A stretch of 64,000 bases of DNA, from assembly GCA_030323885.1 (NCBI GenBank), contig CM059191.1:103402292-103466291 (forward strand), in the 5' to 3' direction. How positions within the stretch are numbered: position 1 is the stretch's first letter; each line of letters opens with the position of its first letter. The translations under genes and the position numbers were made by a program. Positions 1-10,740 of the stretch are shown piece after piece. The notes beneath the pieces are model-generated. The model was given only the letters and a program-made list of their open reading frames with translations. It had not been told where the DNA came from and did no database searches. The DNA is from Branchipolynoe longqiensis (Eukaryota > Annelida > Polychaeta > Phyllodocida > Polynoidae).

Positions 1-775
1 AGAAGAGGAAAAAGAACTGGAATAATCAGTCCATGCAGGGAACTTTCCTCGACCTGGAATGTGTCATTTCTTAGTTTGGATTTATTTGTATTGGACATGC
101 AAAATGGCATTATCTTTTATATGGACTTTGGTCAACATGGTTTAATCAATAGAAGCATTGGTTAAAGTTACATGGTCCGATGGCATTTGAATTGTTGTCT
201 TATTTTTTAGATAAAAATATCAAATTGATTGTTATGAGCTACTAATCATTAGTCCGGAGTCATTTTGATGAAAAATGACTAGTTTTGAGGCAATTTGAGC
301 TGAAAGAACCCAATATACTTTCTACAAGCTTTCCAAAAGTCCTTTCCCTGTGACCAGTATTGACATCTCGCAATTACCACGTGATGTGCAATGACCTAAA
401 TAAAATATAGCCTGGGTACCTTTTTTCCCTACTTATGGCGCCATTGCACAATGATTTGTTTCTTGTCATGTGATGTGATGTGGGCTGACCTAATGATTAT
501 CAAATGTATTGTTGCCGGATAATAATATACATATTTATTACATCACTCTTATTCAGATCTGTAACAATTATTTAATACAAAATTCCATGCAACTTTATAT
601 CAACCCAGTCTATGGTGCCAGCAATACTACCACTAGACATCCCGGAACCTGACGAGGTACTTAGAATGAGGGTCAAGGCTACTGAGGCCACAAAATTGAC
701 CAAATTGATTAATGGCTTCCTTGTGTGATGGGTTTCTCAAAGTAGGATGAGGTAGTAAATTCACTGATTATTCTA
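1..775. other. AT-rich sequence without a recognised gene
   Basis: I see no coding frame, RNA gene or clear repeat boundary here. The stretch around 598-640 (CTATGGTG followed by CAGCAATA) weakly resembles the interior of MITE-TTAA seen near 62070, so part of it may be an old copy. Confidence 0.4.
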
Positions 776-1256
776 TATATGCTGTCCCAAATCACTTGTT
801 AATGCACCAATATCTAAGATGGATATATATAATCAAATTAAGATACATGTTTTGGTTTTGAAAAATAAATGATTAGTTACTTCCATAATAATAGCAAGAA
901 CATAACAGAAAGGAGACAAGTCAGATTTGTATGGATCGAGCCTATAACTCTGGCTGGCCCTTAGACCTACCGTTAATTTTATTGAACTAAATCGTTGACG
1001 AAATGGGCCGTTAGTGGGGGGGGTGGAGCGCCGCCTGGAGGAAAGGAGGCGAATTAGGGGAGCTGCTTGGAAGCAGGCCTCCCGGTCTCCAGGCCGCACC
1101 CCCAACCTCCCGTAACCCAAGTAGAAAGGAGCATATCAAAAGGAGAGGTTACAGGAGCAGACGTAATAATAATAATAGGCGACAGGAGAATTACATACAT
1201 AATAATATTTGCATAAGTACTTTATACCTCATATATTTCATCGGACCATGCAACTT
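776..1256 (-). mobile_element. MITE-TTAA remnant, interrupted
   Basis: Positions 795-875 carry the family's internal words (TGCACCAATATCTAAG, then TTTTGGTTTTGAAAA). Positions 1240-1256 carry its terminal sequence (CATCGGACCATGCAACT) followed by TTAA. About 345 bp of GC-richer, unrelated sequence (roughly 883-1225) separates the two blocks, so the element appears to be split by a later insertion. No coding capacity is visible. Confidence 0.5.
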
Positions 1257-1275
1257 TAAGTTGCCTCGTAGAAGG

Positions 1276-1415
1276 TCATGTTTGTTAACTCTACCCAAAT
1301 AAACCCAATGACATACAAAGGTTACACTTGTCGCTACCTATCCTGGCATTCAGTGTTATTTAGATGAGCAGGGACTGGTTTGCGCAGTATCAGGATAATG
1401 TAGCAGATTGCACTG
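1276..1415 (+). mobile_element. SINE-1 fragment
   Basis: The body words of SINE-1 are recognisable: CCAATGACATAC, CACTTGTCGCTACCTA, GACTGGTTTGCGCAGTATCA and GGATAATGTAGCAGA. The tRNA head is too decayed to see and the tail is missing. It runs into a short REP-5 piece (1418-1475) with the words CTCAGGCAAGGAGCCACATA. Confidence 0.65.
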
Positions 1416-1477
1416 ATCTCTCAGGCAAGGAGCCACATAATTATACAAGTAGGCATCCATACGGTGTGGCCAACAGG

Positions 1478-2295
1478 GTTTTGATTGATTGATTGGTGGT
1501 TGCTGTATGCCGTGTCAGCAGCATAGGCCATATTCACAGTGAGAAATGTTTGTTTTTTGTTCAAACCATCGCTTTTACATGTAAAAGCAGACAATCAATG
1601 ATGTGCCAATAGACACTCATTAAATTAGAAAGCTCACAATAATATATTTGTGGCCAAGGGAAACAAATTCCCATAGAAAAAGAAGTGTTATTAATAATTA
1701 ATAGAATTTATTTAGTAAACTATATGAGGTGGTACAGTCCAGCTGCCCTCAAAATGGCTAAAATGTTTTCTTGTTTTACTTTAGTAAAAATGTCATGCAT
1801 ACTGTCTGCAGTGTAGAATTTGTGGTGCATGGCCAAAAAATCAACGCAACTTAGTCAAATGTGTTTGAGTGTCAGCGGGGACTGACACCCAATACATTCA
1901 GGGGGAGGTTCCCTCTTGAGCAGAAAAGCATGTGTAAGCGAAGAGTGGCCAATATGGCAGCGGCTAAGGACCACTTGGTCCCGCTGACCTCCCGCATGAG
2001 TCTGTGGTGGCTTTCCCACAGATGGTTCAATTTCTTTAAGTGTATTAATGTTTTCATCCCACTCATGTTGCCATTTGGATTTTATGCGGGTGGATATTAC
2101 TTGTTTCAGATCAGAGTGAGGGATCAGACATGGTTCAAGATCACAGTTCTGGGCCTTCTTCGCAGCCCGATCAGCTTGTCCATTTCCTTGTATGCCGGCA
2201 TGGCCAGGCATACAAGGGAGCATAGCTGGTGTCATGGTTAGGTTGCTACCTCTGGAATGGCAAGAAGTGGAGATTTCTAAATCTGTTACGTGCAT
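1478..2295 (-). pseudogene. LINE-a 3' end: RNase H and C-terminal part of a non-LTR retrotransposon polyprotein, 5'-truncated
   Basis: Read on the minus strand, 2295-1858 encodes about 145 residues. They include the end of an RNase H domain (PGHAGIQGNGQAD, with its conserved His and Asp) and a C-terminal ECIGCQSPL...KHI zinc-knuckle-like start. A stop follows at about 1855. In a shifted frame the C-terminus continues (VDFLAMHHKFYTADS ... LYHLI) to a TAG at 1730-1732, so there is at least one frameshift. Positions 1478-1729 are the 3' UTR, ending in a (CAAT)n tail on the minus strand, typical of LINE tails. RT and endonuclease are absent. An RNase H-bearing Jockey/I-type LINE is the best guess. 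Two more fragments of the same 3' end lie at 3233-3370 and 4539-4809. Confidence 0.8.
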
Positions 2296-2364
2296 TATTT
2301 CACAATTTCATTTCATTTCATGTACATTTCCTGTATGTACTTGTAAGCATTAAACAACTTATGG

Positions 2365-2560
2365 ATGTAAACCATAAGAAAGACTTACAATTCCAAGGGG
2401 ACGAGGGTAATGATCTGCACTGAACTCTCAGGCAAGGAGCCACATAGGCAGGTGGGCGTAGATAGGGTGATTGCACCAGGGAACCTAGTTGGTGTGACGG
2501 TTAGCATGCGAATCCTGCTCAAGGTGCAATATTTCCCATTTTCATCACTACCCATGACAA
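2365..2560 (+). repeat. REP-5 copy
   Basis: It matches, in opposite orientation, the tandem pair at 33686-34164. Shared words are ACTTACAATTCCA, CTCAGGCAAGGAGCCACATA, GGTGTGACGGTTAGCA and CAATATTTCCCATTTTCATC. The GGTGT-A-GGTTAG segment resembles a tRNA box A region, so the family may be a tRNA-derived SINE. Confidence 0.65.
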
Positions 2561-2565
2561 TGATG

Positions 2566-2712
2566 TGCCTGAGGGCGATATCTGGTCTTGGTGTCTGTGG
2601 GGCAGCACTATGAAGTACAAATGAGTGTGCGATGTCACAAGTCTGCACCCATCCTGTTGTCACCTGCAATGTTCCTAGGACGTTAAAGCCCAGCAAACAA
2701 CAACAACCCAAA
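2566..2712 (+). mobile_element. SINE-1 3' half
   Basis: Contains GGGGCAGCACTATGAAGT, GAGTGTGCGATGTCACAAGT and the terminal GTTCCTAGGACGTTAAAG followed by a CAACAACAA tail. It is 5'-truncated and directly follows REP-5. Confidence 0.75.
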
Positions 2713-3232
2713 CTAAGTGGATACACATCTTGCCATCATCCCATGACCCACTTTGAGAGTAGATGAACCAATCGCAGCCGACGTCACTGTTTGACCGGAC
2801 ACTTCCGGTTTCCGCCATTGATTTCATTCGACCGGATGCGCCATGTTTGTCATCTGATTCTAGAGTTTGTCGAAATAAAATTGAAAATCGCAAACAAAAT
2901 GGCAATTAGGGTGGGTTGTTTTTGTCGATGAATTGAAAATTCGATTGAATATTCCCTGTTGAGTTCTGGGTGATGGTTTTATGTGGCGTTATTCTCTCGC
3001 GGAGAGACAATTGAACATTGGCGGTCTCACTTCCGGTCTGGAGAGAGCTGTTAAAGCGCTGCTATCAGGATACCGGCTTAAAGCGCTTCTAACAGCTTCA
3101 TTTTCGTGGTATATAATATAACAGATTATATGAATATTATTGATCAAATTCACACCCATAAGTGCCCATGTTCGGTGGTTCAGCGTGTTGGAGTGGCCTG
3201 GGCACATTTGGTTTGCCACCGAGTAGGCAAAC
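2713..3232. other. Unique sequence with promoter-like motifs and an imperfect palindrome
   Basis: 2760-2860 contains a CCAAT-type word (AACCAATCGCAG), GACGTCAC, and two ETS-like CTTCCGG/CCGGAA sites near a CCGCCATTG word, and has raised CpG. 3047-3098 folds back: GCTGTTAAAGCGCT is followed by AGCGCTTCTAACAGC. No exon is recognisable downstream. Confidence 0.35.
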
Positions 3233-3370
3233 CTCCTTGTAAACTATATGAGGTGGTACAGTCCAGCTGCCCTCAAAATGGCTAAAATGTTTTCTTGTTT
3301 TACTTTAGTAAAAATGTCACGCATACTGTCTGCAGTGTAGAATTGTTGGCGCAGGGCCAAAAAATCAACG
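3233..3370 (-). mobile_element. LINE-a C-terminal fragment
   Basis: Nearly identical to 1728-1860, encoding the last about 40 residues of the LINE-a polyprotein on the minus strand up to the TAG at about 3242. It lacks the 3' UTR and tail. Confidence 0.75.
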
Positions 3371-3954
3371 TATGAGCACGTTCCCTGCTATTGTCCCGCA
3401 TTCACTGTGAAATTTTGCTCAATCAAATACAAAATATTGGGCTGATAGTGTTTGGCCAGCCAGAGTCATTGTTCTTGACGTCATTAATTGTCTTGGTAGT
3501 TATTGAGATCTAAATAATACTATTATTGTGGATATTTACTACAGTAGCACCTGCTATCAGCGACACCTGTCATTGTGCATGTTGGTCGTAACATGGCTAA
3601 TTCATGCTGGAGAGAGGACCTGCTGACAAACCCCACACGATAGACTAGGGCACCCCGCCCACTACAACGCTAAGTGATCCTCCTCGGCCCGGTGGCGCTA
3701 CCTTCCGATTAACAGCAAACTATAAGTACACAAAAATCCCTCCAGGTGGCGAAACTGAGCCCCACCCCACTGCAGCTGCGTCAGTAGCCCGCCATATTCG
3801 AATTTGCCACAACCGATCCTGACGACATTCACGAATGACCTACAATTTTCTTCCCCCACCCACCAACACCTATAAACAAGAAGACATCTGTAGGGTTAAG
3901 GGTTCGAGTCCAGCCCTACCATCTATGCCAGACCATGACGGGTGAGATTGACCA
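3371..3954. other. No recognised gene
   Basis: A box-B-like GGTTCGAGTCC at about 3900-3911 suggests a decayed SINE head. Nothing else is interpretable. Confidence 0.35.
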
Positions 3955-4095
3955 CAACTTGATGATAACTGACCTAAACATAGATGATAACATGATGAGA
4001 TCTGACCTGTACATTGATGATAACATGATGAAACTTGACCTGAACATTGATGATAACATGATGTAATTGAACAGAATTGATGATAACATGTACGT
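3955..4095. repeat. Short minisatellite, about 33 bp x 4
   Basis: The unit ACATTGATGATAACATGATG plus a variable GA-CTGACCT part recurs about four times with decay. Confidence 0.75.
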
Positions 4096-4265
4096 TCCAG
4101 AGCGGTTCTGGCCAATATACCCATTATATACCTACAGCTGTCTGCGTGTCATGAATTAGCGAACCCCTCCTATGTGCACATATATTTCACTGCGCAAACT
4201 GTATAAAATACTGAAAATTCTTAAACTGCATTGCTCTGCTACGTTTGGGATGAATCATTTATTAA

Positions 4266-4882
4266 CTTATTTAGATTTTGTTGTTGTTGTTGTTGAAGAT
4301 TTAGACTGCCCATCATGGATAAGCCTGAATAGGCTTGTTTTCACCATTAGACAGTTTGTTGACAGAAAGCCCGAGCCTACACTTTTACCGACCCAAGGGA
4401 TTTTTAACCTCCCACACCACATAGACATGGAATGAGAGCAACTGGCATTTGATGTCACTGTAAGTTATACACAGCGGTGGAAATCCAAATTGGCAGAGAT
4501 GGGGGCATGGGGAATCGAACCACCGACCTTCAGATTAGTTTTGATTGATTGATTGATTGATTGGTGGTTGCTTTACGCCATGTCGGCAGCATAGGCCATA
4601 TTCACGGTGAGAAATGTTTGTTTTTTTGTTCAAACCATCGCTTTTACATGTAAAAGCAGACAATCAATTATGTGCCAATAGACACTCATTAAATTAGAAA
4701 GCTCACACTCATATATTTGTGGTCAAGGGAAACAAATTCCCATAGAAAAAGAAAAGTTTTATTAATAATTGATAGAATCTATTTAGTAAACTATATGAGG
4801 TGGTACAGTCTTCAGATTAGGAGTCCGACCTAGAAAAAAGTCAGACACCCTAACCACTCCGTCACAGAGAAGACCACTCCGC
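4266..4882 (-). mobile_element. SINE-3, split by a LINE-a insertion
   Basis: On the minus strand the head (4882-4810, then 4538-4500) is class-II-tRNA-like: a box A region of the type GGAGTGGTTAG-G-GTCTGAC, and box B GGTTCGATTCC. The body (4500-4266) matches the intact copy at 25168-25480. The element is interrupted by 4539-4809. Confidence 0.85.
4539..4809 (-). mobile_element. LINE-a 3' UTR insertion with 11-bp TSD
   Basis: Starts with the (GATT)n tail complement and ends at the last codons of LINE-a (GGTGGTACAGT), so it is a 5'-truncated retrotransposition product. It is flanked by exact 11-bp duplications CTTCAGATTAG at 4528-4538 and 4810-4820 inside SINE-3. This proves both the tail and the insertion event. 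Confidence 0.92.
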
Positions 4883-5822
4883 GACAGCCACAGAGAACAC
4901 TTCTTTAAAACGATAAATTTCTGTGGCCGCCATCTTGGATTTTGCATTTGCTCCAAATTTCTTAACATTAACACTGCGCACCGGAAGCATGACCTCCACA
5001 GCTTGTGTACAGTTAATTCCGACTGAAGCAGTTTTTGCTCAGATTTAGGCATGGCTATTGGTAGTAATACACCTTTACCCTGGAGACGGCTGAATCTTTC
5101 ATGTATTATAATGTATTATAATAATATAAAGGAACCGAGTGAAACCCATTGTTAATTATCTTATTATATATATTGTTTATTATACTATCGATTGTATCTA
5201 TTCGGATTCGCGTGCCCACCTTAGTACGGAGCGCGCGAATTAATGGAGATCATTGTCACTTTGGTTATATTTATATTTTTTGAGGTAGGGCATATATACT
5301 CCCAGCCAGAGAATTAATAAAGAACTCAGCCCAACTCTGCATTTGTCTAACTGCATTGCCTAGTGGATTTATATGATATATAAAAGTATTTAAATAAATA
5401 TTATAAGAATGGGAAGGCTTTGACATGTGTGTATGGGTTTGATACCATGAGCGACTTGAGGAACCGCTTTCCGTCTGGACAGGTAAGCCTAGTGGGGATC
5501 TTGTATGGTTTTATAGATACACACACGTGTAGTGACGTCACACATGCCTGAAACCTGCAACACACTTCTACTGCACTCCTCCACACACAGCAGACGAGTG
5601 TTACCATACATATAATAGTGTCTGGCAACTGGCTGCAACAGTGGGCAGTGCACCATGTGGAACGGTCCACTATTGGTAGGGGTTGGGTTCGAGGTTGATG
5701 TCTTTGGCGGGTGGACGAAGGAGCAGCCATCGGAGAAAGGAGGTGGATCTTGTAAGGGCCTCCATTATAAGTAGCCATCGCCCCGAGAACAAGAGTTAGG
5801 TGGGCGGGCGGGGCAGGGGTCA
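4883..5822. other. Unique sequence, no gene recognised
   Basis: 4915-4937 has a YY1-like CCGCCATCTTGG. 5080-5380 is AT-rich and ends with AATAAAGAACTCAGCCC then CATTGCCTAG. This could be an LTR-like polyadenylation region, but no partner or ends were found. The minus-strand frame at 5401-5856 has no family resemblance. Confidence 0.35.
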
Positions 5823-6075
5823 TCAGGGTGGCTCCCTCTGGTGTGCAGCAGCTCAACTACCGCAGGGCAGGGCAGATGTTACACTGTACATTAGCGACAG
5901 TTTAATGCCTGTATGAGTGCGCAAATGAAGTGAGGTGGGTCCAGCCTCCTGAACCCCCGTCAGTGCAGCCCCTGAGTAGCCTCCCACCCACCCACCAGCC
6001 CACCTCCGCAACCCTTCCCACCCCCTCCCCGCCCCGCCTCTCCCCTCTCCGTCTCCTCAGCTGCCCCCCAACAGC
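5823..6075 (+). repeat. Duplicated 250-bp CpG/C-rich repeat, copy 1
   Basis: Matches 9313-9560 in direct orientation. Shared words include GGCTCCCTCTGGTGTGCAG, GCTCAACTACCGC, GAAGTGAGGTGGGTCCAGC and CCCCCGTCAGTGCAGCCCCT, followed by a C-rich tract. I do not recognise the family. Confidence 0.85.
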
Positions 6076-6412
6076 CGCAGAGTTAGGTGGGGAGTCAGCG
6101 TTGGTGCTGTATTTGGGCAGCGCAGATGAGATCCGAGCTTGCTAGTCCTTCTGTGCAGAAAACGGTGTGACAGAATAACTTCCCACCCGGGACAACTTCC
6201 GGTCGGTGGGGGGAGGGGGGGGGAACATAACATGATCCTAGGACAACTTATCCTGTTACACCGGGATTCAGAGTTCTGACAGTTTCGATGGTGGTTCAGT
6301 TTTGCCGGTTGTTACTGTAAGGTATTGGCCACCTATTTATACTGGATGACGGTCCCACCACCAGGGGTCAGTCAACTCACCGACACACCAACTATTGCAC
6401 CGTATTTAATAG
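6076..6412. other. No recognised gene
   Basis: Mixed-composition sequence with a G run near 6214-6224. No coding frame or repeat was identified. Confidence 0.35.
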
Positions 6413-6636
6413 CGTTCCCAACCAGTGGTCCATGACTGGTTTATCAAAGGCTGTGGCATGTCTGTGGGAAAGTGCATATAAAACACCCCTTGCTGCTTCT
6501 CGGAAAGAGTAGCCTATATGGCGGCAGTGGGTTTCCTCCAAAGAAATATGTCAGAATGACTATATGTTTGACGTCCAATAGCCGATGATAAAAATCAATG
6601 CACTCTAGAGGCGTTGTTAAATAAAACAAACCTTTT
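6413..6636 (+). mobile_element. SINE-2, 5'-truncated
   Basis: Begins in the body (CCAACCAGTGGTCCATGACT) and ends in GTTGTTAAATAAAACAAAC. The tRNA head present in the copy at 12395-12725 is missing. Confidence 0.9.
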
Positions 6637-8019
6637 TAATAACCTGCGACACATCCCTCTGCGTTAATCAAAGACAAGTGCCCATCTTCTTGGCGGAATA
6701 AAAGTGTGTGCCCAACATTCCGCTGTCTGTGCCTTTCTTCTTCCTTCCTTCCTTCCATCCTTTCTTTATTTCTTGTCTCTCTTCCATCCCCACATTCGAG
6801 TTGCGAGAATCAGCCTCATCACAAAAGCAAAGCAGAAAGAAACAAAGATGAAAGCACAAAGAGAAAGAAATGGCGGACAGAAAGAGACACTAAAGAGAAA
6901 AGCAAAGCAGGAAACAAAAGAAAGAGGCACAGATTTGCGCAAAGGCCATTTCCATTAGGAGACTATGGGTATTGTTCGGTCACGTGATGGGAAATTCGGG
7001 TGTGGAGGAGGAGGGGGGAGATGGGGGAGATGGGGGAGCGGAGAGGGTGAGTGTAAGTGTTAAATGCGTTTTGAATTAGGAAAGGATCAACATGCAAGTT
7101 TACAGCGTCTTGCCAAGTAGTCTCAGAGTCACGTGACCGCCTGGCTCCGCGCCTCGTATTTGTGTGTTCTTTTTCAAGATGTCGCATGTGTCCAACAAAG
7201 GAAGCCGGGCACAAGCCCTTAGACCAGCGCTGGGGATAATTATGTTTTTGAGTGTGCTTTTGACGTTGCCCCCCTATTATTGCACACTGACTCAGAAAGA
7301 GGGCCTTGGGGATAATGATGGCTACACATGCCATTTGGATATAGCTCGTAGTCTAGCGCATGCATGCAAGAGTAGGGATTTAATGGTAATATGGCATTTC
7401 CTTTTATAAACTTCCATTCAGAGAAAAGGGCTCCGATGATTTTGTAATATATATATTTGTTGTTTGTTCAATTTTGATTAAATCCCAGTTGAATAACATC
7501 TTTTTTCAGCACCGAGGCGCTGGTCTTCTGGCCTTAACAATTATAGTGCATATGAACTATTTATGGACAAGATGATGAAATGGTATGAACGATATAGACA
7601 ATAGTAGGTTAAAATCAGGCATTACAAATATAATGGGGATCTTATTTTGCACATGTAGACTAGAGAATAGCCATTTACCTTTAGACTATATCATTGGTTT
7701 GATGATCATACCTGTGAGGAGACATTAATATAATGGGCATGACTTGCTGATACAGGTAGTCGTGGATTTTGGATTATGCAAATAATGGTTGCATGACTCA
7801 TTTAAATTGTCTTGGTCAACTATAGCTTTGTCGGTAGTATATGTTTTATTCATGTAGTCAATAGTATAATTATTATAATCTTTGATGTAATGCTTATTGT
7901 GTGGATACATTCAGAGAAAAGTGCTCCAATGGCGATTACATATATGAGAGTTAAAATATATTGAGGAAATATATTATTTATAGTCAGTGCGGTTAGTTTG
8001 CGACAGATATATATTAGTA
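6637..8019. other. Low-complexity and AT-rich sequence without a gene
   Basis: 6735-6790 is a (TTCC)n-like pyrimidine run and 6830-6930 an A/G-rich run, i.e. opposite purine bias. 7340-8019 is AT-rich. Short open frames here show no domain or codon signal. Confidence 0.4.
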
Positions 8020-8335
8020 TGCCTTTTCCCCAGCGCATGCTGCACAGTGAGATTCTATCCACAATATGTGTTCTTTCACTGCCACCAGAGGGTAACTTGG
8101 TGCTCGAAATCCTCTATAAGCCTTTTTCCAAGGAGAATACAGCATAGTGAGCTGCTACCCGCAACATTATGTCACTAGAATGGCCATCAGAGGGCGGGTT
8201 GGTGGTGAAAATCCTCTGTGGGACCTTTTCCACTGAGCTGGCTGCACACCGACTCAATATTTGCTCTTGAAATTTCCATTTGAGAGGGTGCGTTGGTGGA
8301 ATGAGACCTTTTCCATCATGTTGCAGTGTCAATTG
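8020..8335. repeat. Degenerate tandem module, about 100 bp x 3-4
   Basis: The recurring order is CCTTTTCC, a GAG/TGAG-CTGCTACCC-like word, CAACATTATG, a CCA-CAGAGGG word, then GGTGGTGAAAATCCTCT. Units start near 8020, 8120, 8220 and 8305. A further isolated unit lies at 9040-9195. CTCF-core-like words occur at 8082-8095 and 8184-8197. Confidence 0.65.
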
Positions 8336-8370
8336 CTACTCAAATTCGTCCCTCCTACTGTTATTATAAT

Positions 8371-8538
8371 ATGAAATCCTGACTTTGTGGTTTCCTGCAT
8401 TCATGCAGGGTTTCAAAACATATGAAGGGTCGTTCGCGCTAGGTGGCACAAGCAGTTATGACTCTGTTCACAGTTGCCTCCCATGCCATTGGCTGTACTG
8501 CCTAAGGGGCTATACTGCCCCGATATCCACTTAGGGCT
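8371..8538 (+). repeat. 170-bp dispersed repeat, copy 1
   Basis: Matches 19226-19392 directly: TTCATGCAGGGTTTCAAAA, ATATGAAGGG, CGCTAGGTGGCACA, GTTGCCTCCCATGCCATTGG and CCCCGATATCCACTTAGGG. No tail or TIR was found. Confidence 0.85.
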
Positions 8539-9312
8539 TACGGTTCATAACTCCCCTTCCCTCCCTTCTACCTTATATAGAGCCTAAATTAAGAGTATGC
8601 CCCATAACAGACACAACACATGATCCAAGCTCAGCACCAATCAGAAGAAGAGGAAGACTGAATACTTAGTTGTATTCACCTATATAATGTTTTTAGACAC
8701 ATACAAGGGTGGATGATACATCCTCCTTATTGGCTATTACACTCATGCACACCAGTCATTGTTAGCCCGCATGATCCCTCCCTGACATAGTTCCTCATTG
8801 GTTGCCTTCATGACGCACCCCCTCCCACCCAGACCCGGCCACCACCCAGCTATCGCGGGATTACCAGGTATCTTGCGCTGACCATGTCGCTGGGCGAGAT
8901 AAGGGGGGGGAGGGAATCATGATTAAAGGTGCACCTCTTCCCTCCCCCGGTAAGAGCATTATAAAGGGAGTACTGTTTCCCATCCAGCCATGTCGATACC
9001 CGCTACATACTTAATCGGAGAATTTTACAATAAGTCACACGATAGTGGTGGAAATCCTATATAAGACCCTTTTCCACAGAGCACCCTACAGAGTGAGTAA
9101 GTGAGTGAAGCGTTGAGTGAATGAGTGAGTGAGTTGTTACCTACAACATTACATACTGTCACTGTCATGAGAGGTGGTGGAAATCGTCTATTATCGCCCA
9201 CTCTGAAGAATTGCACAAGTGGGTGCAGGAAAACGCAGGCCTGGGTTTGCTGGCGTGAGGGCGAGCAGAGAGGGAGAGTGAGGGCGGGACGGTGGGCTGG
9301 CGGGGCGGCGGC
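8539..9312. other. No recognised gene; one stray tandem-module unit
   Basis: 9040-9195 repeats the 8.0-8.3 kb module (GGTGGAAATCCTATATAAGA, CCTTTTCCAC, TTGTTACCTACAACATTA) with an internal (GTGA)n expansion at 9090-9133. The rest is unassigned. Confidence 0.45.
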
Positions 9313-9560
9313 AGCAGGGTGGCTCCCTCTGGTGTGCAGCGGCTCAACTACCGCTGGGCAGGGCGGATGTTACGCCGTACATTAACGACAATGTAATGCC
9401 TGTGTGAGTGCGCAAACGAAGTGAGGTGGGTCCAGCATCCTGAACCCCCGTCAGTGCAGCCCCTAAGTAGCCTCCCGCCCGCCGCCCGCCCACCTCCGCC
9501 CCCTTCCCGCCCACTCCCTGCCCCACCCCTCTCCGTCTCCTCACCCGCCCCCCAACCGCC
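9313..9560 (+). repeat. Duplicated 250-bp repeat, copy 2
   Basis: Direct copy of 5823-6075, diverged by scattered substitutions. It is followed to about 9660 by CpG-rich sequence including GCGCATGCGCGCTCGC. Confidence 0.85.
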
Positions 9561-9889
9561 CCATTAAGGCACTTCGAGCGGGCCCTGCCTCGGTTTGACC
9601 GCTCCCCGCTCCTGCGCATGCGCGCTCGCTATGGGATGGCGTGACGGCGCTCTGAACGCTACACTGGTCTTCATGGGGGCTGGATGGTGCCCTGCTTGGC
9701 GCCGCTGCGAGGGTCTGGCGGTGATGCAAGGGCATGTTGGTTACCTGCGAATGCACCGTGCCAGCCTCGGTTTGAATATATTTATATTGTTGGTGAAACG
9801 GTTTTTTTTATTCGATTTTGTTTTTATTGCGGGTGGTAGGTTTAATGGACACGAAGGATATTAACCAATTGGGGACCCCTGCTGTATTA
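9561..9889. other. CpG-rich then AT-rich spacer
   Basis: 9561-9740 has dense CpG. The plus-strand frame starting at 9595 has no recognisable domain. A promoter-type CpG patch is possible but unproven. Confidence 0.3.
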
Positions 9890-10740
9890 GTTTTGGCCTA
9901 CAACAGGACCCCACCTGTATTAAAGTATCCCACAGCAGGACGCCACCCGCATTAATGTATCCCCACAACAGGATGTCACCTGTATTAAAGGAGCCCACAA
10001 CAGGACGCCACCTGCATTAATGAATCCCCACAGCAGGACACCACCTGCATTAATGCACCCCCACAAAAGGACCCCACCTGTATTAAAGTATCCCACAGCA
10101 GGACGCCACCTGCATTAATGTATCCCACAACAGGACCCCACCTGTATTAAGGTATACCACAGCAGGACGCCACCTGCATTAATGTATCCCACAACAGGAC
10201 CCCACCTGTATTACAGTATCCCACAGCAGGACGCCACCTGCATTAATGTATCCCACAACAGGACCCCACCTGTATTAAGGTATACCACAGCAGGACGCCA
10301 CCTGCATTAATGTATCCCACAACAGGACCCCACCTGTATTAAGGTATACCACAGCAGGACGCCACCTGCATTAATGTATCCCACAACAGGACCCCACCTG
10401 TATTAAAGTATCCCACAGCAGGACGCCACCTGCATTAATGTATCCCACAACAGGACCCCACCTGTATTAAGGTATACCACAGCAGGACGCCACCTGCATT
10501 AATGTATCCCACAACAGGACCCCACCTGTATTACAGTATCCCACAGCAGGACGCCACCTGCATTAATGCATCCCACAACAGGACCCCACCTGTATTAAGG
10601 TATACCACAGCAGGACGCCACCTGCATTAATGTATCCCCACAGCAGGATGTCACCTGCCTTACTGCATCCCCACAGCAGGACGTAACCTGCATTAATATA
10701 TCCCCACAGCAGGACGTAACCTGTATTATGCTATCCCCAC
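9890..10740. repeat. Minisatellite with 32-bp units in 64-bp dimers
   Basis: Two 32-bp variants alternate: one with CAACAGGACCCCACCTGTAT, one with CAGCAGGACGCCACCTGCAT. The higher-order period is therefore 64 bp, about 13 dimers. Frames through it are artefacts of the repeat. Confidence 0.95.

Noticed and set aside
5080..5380. Solo LTR
   Set aside because: There is an AATAAA-type word near the end, but no TG...CA ends, TSD or partner could be shown.
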